A DNA stretch of 64,000 nucleotides from Psychrobacillus sp048572895 (GCF_048572895.1 NZ_CP183878.1:1364001-1428000); one strand, 5' to 3'; shown: positions 34,524 to 42,620, numbered from the stretch's first letter. Program-made: numbers and translations. Notes: generated by a model not told the origin, from the letters alone.

Positions 34524-34988
34524 TTATTTATTTATCTTCTTAAAGTAATGGATAAACATTAAGTTATAAACAACTTCCACTATTATTGAAATAGTTAAAT
34601 CCATTAAATTTGTTTCCTCGAGAGATTGATAAGGTAGTAAATCGTAAATGAGAAAATATCCAATTCCATTTAAAGCGTTAACAAGTAATATGTATCTTAG
34701 TAAAATTGGGATCGCTAAACTAATATACGGAAGAATAAACTCTTTTTTATTTCCTTTTTTATAGATTCGAAATAATACAAATAAACCAATCCCATTGATC
34801 ATAATAAAGCAAATGGAATCAATAATATCAATTTGATTCATAGTAGAAAAATCGTAAACTATTGGTAATGATATAACAGATATAGCTGCTATAATCCAAA
34901 AGATACTTCGATAATTTTTCTTCTGTTTTTCAGTAAAGGAATCTTCCCTTAAAGCTGTAATAAGTGCATTAATATTCCAAATATACAT
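34524..34988 (-). CDS. four-helix membrane protein, unknown
   Basis: 154 residues with helices at about 26-44, 52-75, 84-103 and 125-150 and basic loops. The ATG follows AAAGGAG. It runs against the array direction between two CBRs. No family recognised. Confidence 0.7.
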   Translation of the reverse strand: MYIWNINALITALREDSFTEKQKKNYRSIFWIIAAISVISLPIVYDFSTMNQIDIIDSICFIMINGIGLFVLFRIYKKGNKKEFILPYISLAIPILLRYILLVNALNGIGYFLIYDLLPYQSLEETNLMDLTISIIVEVVYNLMFIHYFKKINK

Positions 34989-35069
34989 AATAGACTCCTT
35001 TATTGTACTAAAAATAAATTATAGAGAAATAATACTTTTATAGCAATGAGCAAATTTGGGAAAAGAGGG

Positions 35070-35193
35070 TAATGGGGAGGTTGGGGTTAAAACAATTAGC
35101 TTTCAACATGAAGGAGATAAATTAGAAAAGGATATAAATGAATTTTACTATAAAGCAACAATTTCAGATATAAAACAGTCTTTTAATTTGAAT
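35070..35193 (+). pseudogene. C-terminal gene fragment
   Basis: One frame reads GVKTISFQHEGDKLEKDINE, continues FYYKATISDIKQSFNLN and stops at 35193, without a start or ribosome site. Tail of a lost cassette gene directly ahead of a CBR. Family not recognised. Confidence 0.35.
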
Positions 35194-35217
35194 TAGAATC
35201 TTACTCTAATCTATGCT

Positions 35218-35294
35218 TCTTCAACTAACGGGTGCTTTACTTCAAGAAGGAGTAAAGCCTTTTTCTTATTGAACTAAAGAAACAGTTTAACACA
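35218..35294 (+). repeat. CBR, type I
   Basis: TTCTTCAACTAACGGGTGCTTTACT/AGTAAAGCC, T5, TTGAACTAAAGAAACAG, TTTAACACAATAA. Confidence 0.88.
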
Positions 35295-35345
35295 ATAATG
35301 GGTTTTTATGGTAAGGTGAAGAAAAAGATTAAAGGGGGTTCGAAC

Positions 35346-35585
35346 GTGGAAAAAACTTTAGTGAAAACAGCTATATATTCCTTTATTATTTCTTTTTCGG
35401 CATTGTTTGTATTGGTTGATAGAACGGGAACATCTGAGGATGTTAATGGAATGCATTCGGGTTGGGAAATTCCTTATCCAGATTTTCTCTTCAAGATTTT
35501 GGAATACTCTATAACAATTACATTCATTATGGTCATAATTGTATCCTTGATTAAATGGTTCAAAAAATTAAAGATATTGAACTAA
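35346..35585 (+). CDS. 79-residue two-pass membrane protein (cassette)
   Basis: GTG start behind AAAGGGGG; an earlier ATG at 35298 has no site. Helix 1 at about residues 8-24, then a polar extracytoplasmic loop (DRTGTSEDVNGMHSGWEIPYP), helix 2 at about 48-68 and a basic tail. The stop TAA belongs to a CBR left box (TTGAACTAATGG). Function unknown. Confidence 0.7.
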   Translation: MEKTLVKTAIYSFIISFSALFVLVDRTGTSEDVNGMHSGWEIPYPDFLFKILEYSITITFIMVIIVSLIKWFKKLKILN

Positions 35586-35602
35586 TGGGTTAGTGAAAGA
35601 AG
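35575..35602 (+). repeat. minimal CBR
   Basis: TATTGAACTAATGGGTTAGTGAAAGAAGG: left box directly abutting right box, terminator absent. Shortest site in the window. Confidence 0.65.
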
Positions 35603-35637
35603 GACTTCTAAAATTCATGGAGAAGTAACAACCAAAG

Positions 35638-36006
35638 GTGGTGGAATTGTTGAAAAATAGTCGTGATGGTGAAAAATCTATTCATACTGTGTTGATGACT
35701 ACTGTTGTTATATTCTTAGAGTTAATACGAATTTTGTTCATAATGTTTATTTTTATTGGCATTTTGGGTTATTTTGTTGGAGAAGTATATATAGAAATTG
35801 GCACTGATATAGACAAATTTGGTTGGATGACTTATATCGCTATTCCTCTTCTGTTTTTTGTACTATATAGAAATAAATTGCAATTTAGCGGATGGTATAA
35901 AGGAAAAGGTAGAGAAAAACTACCGAAAATAGTTTCTCAAATACTTATTTTTACTTCAATTAGTCTGTTATTCTTACCGCCAGTTCTGAGTTTCTTCTTC
36001 AACTAA
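35638..36006 (+). CDS. three-helix membrane protein (cassette)
   Basis: About 120 residues. The start is uncertain among GTG 35638 and TTG 35647/35650, with AAAGGTGG next to them. Helices at about 18-48, 63-78 and 100-118, ending SFFFN. The stop codon lies in the following CBR (TTCAACTAATGG). No family recognised. Confidence 0.65.
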   Translation: MVELLKNSRDGEKSIHTVLMTTVVIFLELIRILFIMFIFIGILGYFVGEVYIEIGTDIDKFGWMTYIAIPLLFFVLYRNKLQFSGWYKGKGREKLPKIVSQILIFTSISLLFLPPVLSFFFN

Positions 36007-36082
36007 TGGTGCTTTAGTAAATTGGAGAGTTGATGATACAACTCTCTTTTCTTGTTCAAGTAAAGCAGCAGGTTAGTTTAAC
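35998..36082 (+). repeat. CBR with a distinct terminator
   Basis: TTCTTCAACTAATGGTGCTTTAG, hairpin GAGAGTTG/CAACTCTC with TTTTC, TTGTTCAAGTAAAGCAGCAGG, TTAGTTTAACAAGG. Confidence 0.85.
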
Positions 36083-36132
36083 AAGGTTGAAGAATATACA
36101 TAAGTGGGGTCTGTAGTAGATAGCCTGTATTG

Positions 36133-36164
36133 TTATTCAACTAAAGTAAGAAGTAGAGTTTAAC
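36133..36164 (+). repeat. minimal CBR
   Basis: TTATTCAACTAAAGTAAGAAGTAG and AGTTTAACAAGG, no terminator. The preceding unit is only about 50 bp, an empty cassette. Confidence 0.6.
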
Positions 36165-36203
36165 AAGGATATAATAAATAAGTTGTGGCAAGGGGGAGTT
36201 GTA

Positions 36204-36764
36204 GTGAATCCATTATTATTAGACATTCCATTACAAATAGAGACAGAAAGGTTATTATTACGAGCACCTAGGCAATCAGGAGACGGTACTATTGTTAATG
36301 ATGCAATTAAAGATTCTTTTAATGAATTAAAGGCTTGGTTGCCATTTGCACAGACAATCCCTACTCTGGAGGAAACAGAAGTAAATTTGAGAGAAACATA
36401 TATTAACTTCATAAAAAGAGATAGTTTACGTTTCCTGATTTTCCATAAAGACACTAATGATTTTATAGGAGTAACAAGTTTTGAAGGTTTAAACTGGGAC
36501 ATCCCAAAAAGTCATATTGGTTATTGGATTAACACAAGATTTATGGGTAACGGATATATGTTAGAAGCGGTAAAAGGACTATGTGAACTAGGTTTAAATC
36601 ATATGAACTTTACGAGAGTTGAAATTAGATGTGAATCCACAAACCTAAAGAGTCGTTCTATTCCTGAAAAATTAGGATTTGAGTTAGAAGGGATTTTAAA
36701 GAATGAGGATTTATCCGCAGATGGAAGTAAACTGACTGATACTTGTATTTATGCCAAAGTTTAA
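36204..36764 (+). CDS. GNAT acetyltransferase, RimJ/RimL type (cassette)
   Basis: 186-residue N-acetyltransferase. It opens LQIETERLLLRAPRQSGDG, the RimL-type start, has IGYWINTRFMGNGYMLEAVKGL (motif A, acetyl-CoA site) and VEIRCESTNLKSRSIPEKLGFELEGIL (motif B). It acetylates an amine substrate, protein or small molecule. The GTG at 36204 follows GGGGGAG. Single-gene cassette. Confidence 0.88.
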   Translation: MNPLLLDIPLQIETERLLLRAPRQSGDGTIVNDAIKDSFNELKAWLPFAQTIPTLEETEVNLRETYINFIKRDSLRFLIFHKDTNDFIGVTSFEGLNWDIPKSHIGYWINTRFMGNGYMLEAVKGLCELGLNHMNFTRVEIRCESTNLKSRSIPEKLGFELEGILKNEDLSADGSKLTDTCIYAKV

Positions 36765-36787
36765 GCAAGGGACATTGTGAAGAATTA

Positions 36788-36866
36788 CACTTAAAGTAAC
36801 GGGTGCTTTACTTCAAGAAGGAGTAAAGCCTTTTTTCTTATTGAACTAACGAAGCAGTTTAGTTGA
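36788..36866 (+). repeat. CBR, type I, near-consensus
   Basis: CACTTAAAGTAACGGGTGCTTTACT/AGTAAAGCC, T6, TTGAACTAACGAAGCAG, TTTAGTTGAAA. Confidence 0.9.
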
Positions 36867-36915
36867 AAATAACATAATTAAATAAATCTGAGCTATATTA
36901 AGGAGACTAATAGTA

Positions 36916-37905
36916 TTGGATGGAAAATGTATTAAATTCTATGAATTCGGTAGTCCTAGAGACGTTTTAAAAGTTGAAGATAGAAGCATTGAACCACCAA
37001 AAGATAATGAAGTCATTGTTCGAATGTTAGCATGTCCTATCAATCCTTCTGACTTAATACCGATTAGAGGGGCATATTCTCATCGGATTTCATTACCAAA
37101 TATTCCTGGTTATGAAGGAGTTGGAATTGTAGAAGATGTTGGTTCTTTAGTTTCCCCTAATCTTATTGGTAAACGTGTTTTACCTTTACGTGGGGAAGGC
37201 ACTTGGCAAGAATTTGTTAAGACATCAGTAGAATTTACAGTTTCTATACCTGATTCTATTGATGATTTTACGGCATCACAGATGTATATCAATCCCATTA
37301 CAGCTTGGGTGACTTGTACGGAAGTTTTAAAATTAAGACCGAATGATGTTTTATTGGTTAATGCGTGCGGTTCTTCTATTGGGCATATTTTTGCTCAATT
37401 ATCGAAGGTTTTAGGTTTTCGATTGATTGCAGTGGCTAGGAATAATAAATATACCGAAGATTTACTCCATCTAGGTGCTTCTTATGTGATAGATACTTCT
37501 AAAGATTCGCTTTATGAAACAGTTATTGAATTAACAAATGGAATGGGTGCAGATGCTGCTATTGATTCCGTTGGAGGTTCATCTGGAAATGACTTGGCTT
37601 TTTGTGTCCACCCTAATGGGAACTTTTTAACCATCGGTCTTTTATCAGGGATACAAGTAAACTGGGCAGATATAAATAAAGCAAAAGTGAATGCTAATAT
37701 ATTTCATTTACGGAATTGGAATAAAAATGTCTCGGTAAATAAATGGCAAGAAACCTTTAATCATTTGATAAGACTAATAGACGAGCAAAAATTACGCTTG
37801 ATGATGGTAGATTCTAAGTATGACTTGTCGGATGTAAAAAAGGCTATCGGTGATGTTGAATCATCCAAAATAACCAAAGGGAAGGTATTTTTAACAAGCT
37901 ATTGA
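36916..37905 (+). CDS. MDR-family NAD(P)H oxidoreductase (enoyl/quinone reductase-like; cassette)
   Basis: 329 residues of the medium-chain dehydrogenase superfamily. The N-terminal GroES-like domain has the substrate region CPINPSDL and GYEGVGIVEDVG. The Rossmann domain has NACGSSIGHIFAQLSKVLGF and LGASYVIDTS, with DAAIDSVGG later. The catalytic zinc ligands of alcohol dehydrogenases are absent, so it is a zinc-free reductase of the 2-enoyl-thioester or quinone type. A TTG start follows AAGGAG. Single-gene cassette; substrate unknown. Confidence 0.87.
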   Translation: MDGKCIKFYEFGSPRDVLKVEDRSIEPPKDNEVIVRMLACPINPSDLIPIRGAYSHRISLPNIPGYEGVGIVEDVGSLVSPNLIGKRVLPLRGEGTWQEFVKTSVEFTVSIPDSIDDFTASQMYINPITAWVTCTEVLKLRPNDVLLVNACGSSIGHIFAQLSKVLGFRLIAVARNNKYTEDLLHLGASYVIDTSKDSLYETVIELTNGMGADAAIDSVGGSSGNDLAFCVHPNGNFLTIGLLSGIQVNWADINKAKVNANIFHLRNWNKNVSVNKWQETFNHLIRLIDEQKLRLMMVDSKYDLSDVKKAIGDVESSKITKGKVFLTSY

Positions 37906-37916
37906 GTTAATTCTTC

Positions 37917-38009
37917 TTCAACTAACGGAGTGCTTTAGTTAAACAAGTAGCTACCTGTTAAGGGTAGCTTATGTTCTTATTGAACTAACGCCGCAGTTTA
38001 GTTTAACAA
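37917..38009 (+). repeat. CBR with a distinct terminator
   Basis: TTCTTCAACTAACGGAGTGCTTTAG, hairpin AGCTACC/GGTAGCT, TTATTGAACTAACGCCGCAG, TTTAGTTTAACAAGG. Confidence 0.85.
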
Positions 38010-38068
38010 GGATTAATTTTAAGAAGTGAGAATAAGTAAGTAGAGATATAAAATTGGAGGGAGAAAAA

Positions 38069-38329
38069 TTGGAGGAAAACGATAGAGGCACTATATATTT
38101 TAATATGTCAATTGGTACACTAGGACTTCTCATTATTGTAGTAGGATTATATAAATATGTTGAAACCGTCGGTGGAGATTCTTCATATGCATTGTTAGGT
38201 TTTCCTTTAACAATGATTTACTTAAATTATCTTGAAGGGAAAGCTGGTATAAGTAAAAAAATATTATGGATTAAATCCATCATAGCGATTTCCTTATTGT
38301 TTATAATATACATCTTCTTATTCAACTAA
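38069..38329 (+). CDS. 86-residue three-helix membrane protein (cassette)
   Basis: The TTG at 38069 follows GGAGGGA; a TTG at 38054 overlaps the site. Helices at about residues 13-28, 42-55 and 66-84, ending IFLFN. The stop codon TAA is inside the CBR left box TTCAACTAACG that holds intron copy 2. Function unknown. Confidence 0.68.
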   Translation: MEENDRGTIYFNMSIGTLGLLIIVVGLYKYVETVGGDSSYALLGFPLTMIYLNYLEGKAGISKKILWIKSIIAISLLFIIYIFLFN

Positions 38330-38339
38330 CGTAGTGCTT
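38319..38339 (+). repeat. CBR left box (5' exon of intron copy 2)
   Basis: TTATTCAACTAACGTAGTGCTT, interrupted exactly before the usual TACTTCAAGAAGG. Confidence 0.85.
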
Positions 38340-38993
38340 GTGCGGCCGAGCCTAGGTCGTATCATATAGCGGGTGGGATTCCCGTCGAGAAAGAACTAGC
38401 CATTCACTCGTAGCGAGTCTTGGAGGGCTAATGGTAACATTAGCCTTTAAGCGTAGACAGTTAGGTGGCAGGCCGAAAGCCAACTGGTTGAAGGGATTGA
38501 GCTCCATAATGTTAGTAAATCGAGAGGGCTGATGCTTTAAGCACGGCAGAAAGCTACATTTTATCCAGCGTTAAAGGCAAGAAGGATAAAACCTCTCTGG
38601 AGTCAGAGACCTTGGCACGTAACACATTGATATGATACGGCAACTCGGGAGACCCTACCGGTCTCTTCTTATAGAAGAGTATGGTGTACAAGTGATAATA
38701 AGCAAGGAAACTAAATGCCGTTGTAGGGAGTTGGATAGCAGCATAGTACCAATGAAGTTGGGTAATGTCGATGGAGGAAAGGCTGCTACCAAATGATCAC
38801 CCTCACTAGGGACACATTTACTACATACAGCGGTAGAAATAATAAATGTAAACTAAACTATTGAGAATAGCAGAATCACCATTTTGTGAAGGATGATTTG
38901 GAGGAGCCGTGTGCGTAAATAGCGCAAGCACGGTTCTGTGAGGGGGGTGTAACACAATCTACCGTAAGGTAGAGAGGTTCCCTTCTACTCGAC
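38340..38993 (+). mobile_element. ORF-less group II intron (class C-like), copy 2
   Basis: 654 nt, highly similar to 5595-6276 and some 28 nt shorter through small gaps. Start GTGCGGCCGAGCC, domain V-like GAGCCGTGTGCG with GCACGGTTCTGTGAGG, end CTACTCGAC. Joining the exons recreates GTGCTT-TACTTCAAGAAGG, the uninterrupted CBR terminator arm, which fixes both ends. No reverse transcriptase. Confidence 0.88.
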
Positions 38994-39006
38994 TACTTCA
39001 AGAAGG
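38994..39006 (+). repeat. CBR remnant (3' exon of intron copy 2)
   Basis: TACTTCAAGAAGG only; the rest of the site is missing. Confidence 0.7.
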
Positions 39007-39066
39007 AAATACTTATTTGGAATCTATTCATGCTGACTTTCGTATATAGTCCGAGGGGGAATATTT

Positions 39067-39282
39067 TTGAAAAACACAAAGTTAAGAATCGTATGGATTA
39101 TTCCTAATGTATTTTGTTACTTGATGCTATTTGGATTATCCATTTGGACAGTTGTTAACAGCGAAGGGTTAGAAGAAATCAATAGTTTATCACTTTACGT
39201 TATACTTATGCTTTTACTTTTCTTAGTATCAGTTTTCGGAAGTTACCGAATTTGGACATGGATAAAAGAAGGTGAAATATAA
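39067..39282 (+). CDS. 71-residue two-pass membrane protein (cassette)
   Basis: TTG start behind GAGGGGGA. Helices at about residues 8-27 and 42-60, linker NSEGLEEINS, C-terminal YRIWTWIKEGEI. Between CBR remnants. Function unknown. Confidence 0.65.
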   Translation: MKNTKLRIVWIIPNVFCYLMLFGLSIWTVVNSEGLEEINSLSLYVILMLLLFLVSVFGSYRIWTWIKEGEI

Positions 39283-39290
39283 AAAGTTCT

Positions 39291-39320
39291 TATTAAGCTA
39301 ACGAGGTACTTTAGTAAAAA
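39291..39320 (+). repeat. CBR left part
   Basis: TTATTAAGCTAACGAGGTACTTTAG, followed by a weak hairpin; right part lost. Confidence 0.6.
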
Positions 39321-40094
39321 ATGACAGAAAAAAAGATTGAAAATGATTCTCCAAGCTCATTTTTCTATATAAAATCAACCTGGTTCTGGTGTGTTACTTC
39401 TACTGAGGTTTTGCAATGATTTTAACTGTTATCTTGCACTTAATATCCCTTCAAACTCTTTTATAACCTTACTTTAGGAATTAGAGTTAGGTTATCTTTC
39501 AATAAAAACTAGCTTTCTTATAAGTGTATGTTGATTAACGAACGTTCGTAGTAAGTCTTAGGGCATTTACGAACGTTTTTTTATGGTCTTTTTCGGAGTG
39601 TTTGTAAACGTGTACTTTTACGAACACTTTAAAAATAACTGACTCATCTTTCTGTAGCTGAAACTTTCTTAATGAACCAAAACATAGAAGAAAATTTTTA
39701 AATTTAAAAATTAGGCAATAGATAATAATATTTTCTACTTTATTGGAAGTAGTTTTAGTTAGATTTGTTCCGAGTCATTAATTGTAATCGTGAAGGAGTG
39801 TAATATATTAATGTGTGTAATTGGGTATTTGTAGAAATGTAGAAGTGTGTTTGGTTCAAGCAGTCTAATTAAGGAGAACTATTTCTTATTGGTATGCTTT
39901 AAATAGGAATTTGTTAAATGATAATAAAGTCATCGGAACAGGGAAAAAAGTTTATATATGAAGAAATTTCCAAATATATTTGATATAATAATGAGATAAA
40001 ACGGAAAATTTTAAAAAGAGAAAATACAAGGGGGAAGCTTAAATGGATATTAGAAAAAGTTCAAAACTACTCATTAAGTTAGGGGGGAATTTAC
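39321..40094. other. gene-free stretch with two hairpins
   Basis: No gene in about 770 bp. AACGTTCGTA/TACGAACGTT followed by T7 (39541-39582) is a perfect 10-bp terminator. AGTGTTTGTAAA/TTTACGAACACT (39597-39632) is a second stem sharing the GTTCGTAAA-type motif. The rest is A/T-rich and leads to the TIR gene. Confidence 0.5.
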
Positions 40095-40796
40095 ATGGCT
40101 AGATGCACTGCACCAGTAAGGGGACATCAAACAGCAAGTGGGAGGGACAGCTGCCCGGCGTGCGGTGGTAGTTCTAGGTATGGATCATACTCACCTTCGT
40201 ATTATTCCCCGTCTTATGGAAGTGGAAGTGGTAGTGGTAGAAGCAGTAGCGGCGGTTCTAGCAGTGGTTCTAGTGGCCGTACAAGAGCACGTTGGTCGAA
40301 ACCAGGTTCTTCAGTGTTGTACACGCCGCAACAAGTTAGAACACTCACACCAGTCCGAAACAGCGTTGAACAATTGGCAGAAAAACCGGACCTGCGGGAC
40401 GTATTCCTTTGTCATGCATGGGACGACCGCAAAGGACTTGCATTGCAGCTGACTGAGCTACTTGAAGCACGGGGTGTCACCGTTTGGTTCAGCGAGAAGG
40501 ATGTTCTTCTTGGCGCGCCGTTACTTCGTGCAATTGACAAGGGCTTGGCGAACTCACGAGTTGGACTTGTGCTAGTCACTCCTGCGTTGCTACTCCGCCT
40601 CCAAAAAGAGGGCGTCGCCGACAAGGAACTTTCTGTACTCCTATCTCGTGATCAACTCATTCCGATTGTGCATGAGACAACGTATGATGCTCTTCGAGAC
40701 GTTAGTCCCTTACTAGGTTCACGAAGCGGTCTGGACACTGGGGAAGAACCTATAACAGAGATCGTGGCCAAGCTTAAAGAACTGGTTACTCTCTAA
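40095..40796 (+). CDS. TIR-domain protein with zinc-ribbon-like N-terminus
   Basis: 233 residues in three parts. (1) A Cys/His start (C4, H12, C21, C24: RCTAPVRGH, CPACGG) likely binding zinc. (2) A Ser/Gly/Tyr linker at about 28-70. (3) A TIR domain from about 95: DVFLCHAWDDRKGLALQLTE, VTVWFSEKDVLLG, DKGLANSRVGLVLVTPALL, KELSVLL. Bacterial TIR domains cleave NAD+ or make cyclic-ADP-ribose signals in phage defence; a catalytic Glu could be that of KEGVADKE. Base composition is clearly richer in G+C than the neighbours, suggesting recent transfer. GGGGGG precedes the ATG. A terminator follows, so it appears monocistronic. Confidence 0.85.
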   Translation: MARCTAPVRGHQTASGRDSCPACGGSSRYGSYSPSYYSPSYGSGSGSGRSSSGGSSSGSSGRTRARWSKPGSSVLYTPQQVRTLTPVRNSVEQLAEKPDLRDVFLCHAWDDRKGLALQLTELLEARGVTVWFSEKDVLLGAPLLRAIDKGLANSRVGLVLVTPALLLRLQKEGVADKELSVLLSRDQLIPIVHETTYDALRDVSPLLGSRSGLDTGEEPITEIVAKLKELVTL

Positions 40797-40857
40797 GCTT
40801 TGTTTGCCTCCTTGTATTTGTTGATCAAATATGAAAGCAAACATATAATTTTAAAAC

Positions 40858-40898
40858 AGCCGCATTTTCAATTCGAAAATGCGGCTTGTCCTTTTTTA
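40858..40898 (+). terminator. terminator after the TIR gene
   Basis: AGCCGCATTTTC pairs with GAAAATGCGGCT, followed by TGTCC and T6. Confidence 0.88.
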
Positions 40899-40981
40899 AA
40901 GTAAATAATTTTATTTTCATTAATATTCTTTAGATTATTAATAATAAGGGTGTTATTGATATAACCAAAGATATCCCATTA

Positions 40982-41548
40982 GTGGATGATTGTTACCTTA
41001 TAGATACAAACTTTTTTTTATGGTTAGCATATAGTAGATTATCTTTATTAGAAGAAAAATATCAACAATATCAGATAGATGAGTATCCTATATATTTAGA
41101 AAATGCTATAAACAACGGTTCAAAACTAAAATATTCTCGTCTGAGTTTTGGCGAAATATCTCAATTTATTGAGAAATGTGAGCATGAAATATATTGCCTA
41201 AATAACAATAGTAATGTTTACTTTAAATCATTCAGAAGAAACTTTCCAAGAGAGAGACCGAACGTTGTTACTGAAATTAAAAATTCATTTAGTATCATTA
41301 AGGGTGTATCAGAGGGACTTATTGAAGAATTAGATGATCTGATTTTATCTCTATTGGAGAATGATTTAGAAAATAATTACTTAGACGGTGCCGATTCTTT
41401 TATAGCGAGTTTTGCGAAAAGAAACGGAATCGATAAAATAATATTTGATGATGCAGATTTTGCAAGTATCGAAGAAGTTTACTTGTTTACTGCCAATGAG
41501 AGAATAATTAGAGAATCTAGAAGACAGGGTAAACTATTAAATAGGTAA
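40982..41548 (+). CDS. PIN-like domain protein
   Basis: 188 residues. It opens DDCYLIDTNFFLWLAY, a PIN-type first strand with acidic residue, and has a late acidic pair in NYLDGADSFIASFAKRNGIDKIIFDDADFASI, where PIN nucleases carry their other Asp residues. Probably a metal-dependent RNase. The start is uncertain: a GTG at 40982 lacks a good ribosome site, and the frame is open for 15 further codons upstream to a TAG. No antitoxin gene adjoins it; the TIR gene is 186 bp upstream behind a terminator. Confidence 0.6.
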   Translation: MDDCYLIDTNFFLWLAYSRLSLLEEKYQQYQIDEYPIYLENAINNGSKLKYSRLSFGEISQFIEKCEHEIYCLNNNSNVYFKSFRRNFPRERPNVVTEIKNSFSIIKGVSEGLIEELDDLILSLLENDLENNYLDGADSFIASFAKRNGIDKIIFDDADFASIEEVYLFTANERIIRESRRQGKLLNR

Positions 41549-41639
41549 TATAAACATAGTACAAATTAATTAAGGTTATCTGACCAGTATCTTCTGTGTA
41601 GAAAATCTTTTTTTGTTACTTAAAATCACAATTATAATT

Positions 41640-41755
41640 CAGACGCAGGTACTTTAGTTAAACGCTCGATGGTCTATACTTTTATTGAAAACATTAAGCC
41701 TATCTCCGAATTCCATTGTGAAATATTACACTTAAACTAACGCTACAGTTATGAT
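41640..41755 (+). repeat. CBR, type II, decayed
   Basis: GACGCAGGTACTTTAG, CGATGGTCTATAC, tail, CATTGTGAAATATTACAC, TTAAACTAACGCTACAG, TTATGATACTGG. Confidence 0.65.
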
Positions 41756-41902
41756 ACTGGTGAACAAGCTTTATTATTTTCTAAATTAGTTTAATTTTGC
41801 CCCCGCAACGCTAATTTAGTGAAATGGCATTTAGTTTGGCATTTAACTATTTAAAAAAGTTCTAAAAACCCTTTTAAATGTTGGTTTTATGAGCTTTCCT
41901 AG

Positions 41903-41931
41903 AGATATCGGTTCGACTCCCGCCGTCTCCA
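41903..41931 (+). other. tmRNA (ssrA) 3'-end scar, probable attachment site
   Basis: GGTTCGACTCCCGC-CGTCTCCA is a T-arm plus the 3' acceptor strand. CGTCTCC pairs with the GGGGACG 5' start of Bacillus tmRNA. Nothing upstream resembles the rest of tmRNA. Integrative elements that use ssrA leave exactly such a duplicated 3' end. Confidence 0.6.
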
Positions 41932-41960
41932 TATTGCGAAATTATGATTTCATCCAAGTA

Positions 41961-42058
41961 TGTGTGACTTTAAGTATATCTTTGCCGTTATGGCAAGGAT
42001 ATACTTAATTTTATTTTAGGCGAAAATATACTTAAAATTGTAATTAAATATTGATTAT
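41961..42058 (+). repeat. hairpin repeat, copy 1
   Basis: AAGTATATCTTTGCC and GGCAAGGATATACTT form a long imperfect stem, followed by TTATTTTAGGCGAAAATATAC and TTAAATATTGATTAT. A second copy is at 51106-51230. It directly follows the ssrA scar. Confidence 0.75.
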
Positions 42059-42620
42059 GCTTTATTATTTGTGCAATAATCATTTACTTAACTAAATTGA
42101 TTATTAGGAAACAGGAGATTTATATTTTCAACGAATTGAAAAGCCATCTTTAAATGGAGAAGTTTATCTTACATTGAAAAAGAACAGTTTTATAAATTAT
42201 GCAACACTTGGTTTTATTGAGTTGTTAATATGTGAAGTAGAGAAGCTGGAATTTAATGTAGAAACGAGTTCTATAGATACTTTAAAAAGCTTTATTAGAT
42301 AGATGTAATCTATAATTATCATAGAAATAACTGAATGGATAAATAATGAATACTCTTTTACAATAAAGAAGCCTTAAGTACAGAGGACTATTAAATTAGA
42401 AAGGTAATCTGATGTAGTTAAATTCAGAGTTAAATAGAAATGATAGTTAAGGTGAACCATAAAAGGAAATGACTAAATTAAGAACTTCAGGGAATTATAT
42501 GTTAATCCTAATATTTTGGATATCACTAAAATATTTTGGGATATATTTCGATATTATTTCCTTACGATTGAAATTAAAAGAGGTCATGGTACCATGAATA
42601 CTGAAAAAGGTGGACACGTG

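Larger units (their letters stand above)
41549..42620. other. scar-rich intergenic region
   Basis: Over 1 kb without an intact gene. Holds a decayed type II CBR, a tmRNA 3'-end scar and a hairpin repeat (listed separately). Further on there is a short reading RIEKPSLNGEVYLTLKKNSF (about 42126-42190) that looks like a gene remnant. Confidence 0.45.

Noticed and set aside
40138..40624. Alternative ORFs of 104 and 70 codons over the TIR gene
   Set aside because: The Val- and Ala-rich composition comes from reading the Ser/Gly linker out of frame; the TIR frame is well supported.
41903..41931. Complete tmRNA gene
   Set aside because: No 5' GGGGAC start, tag reading frame or pseudoknots upstream; only the 3' end is present.
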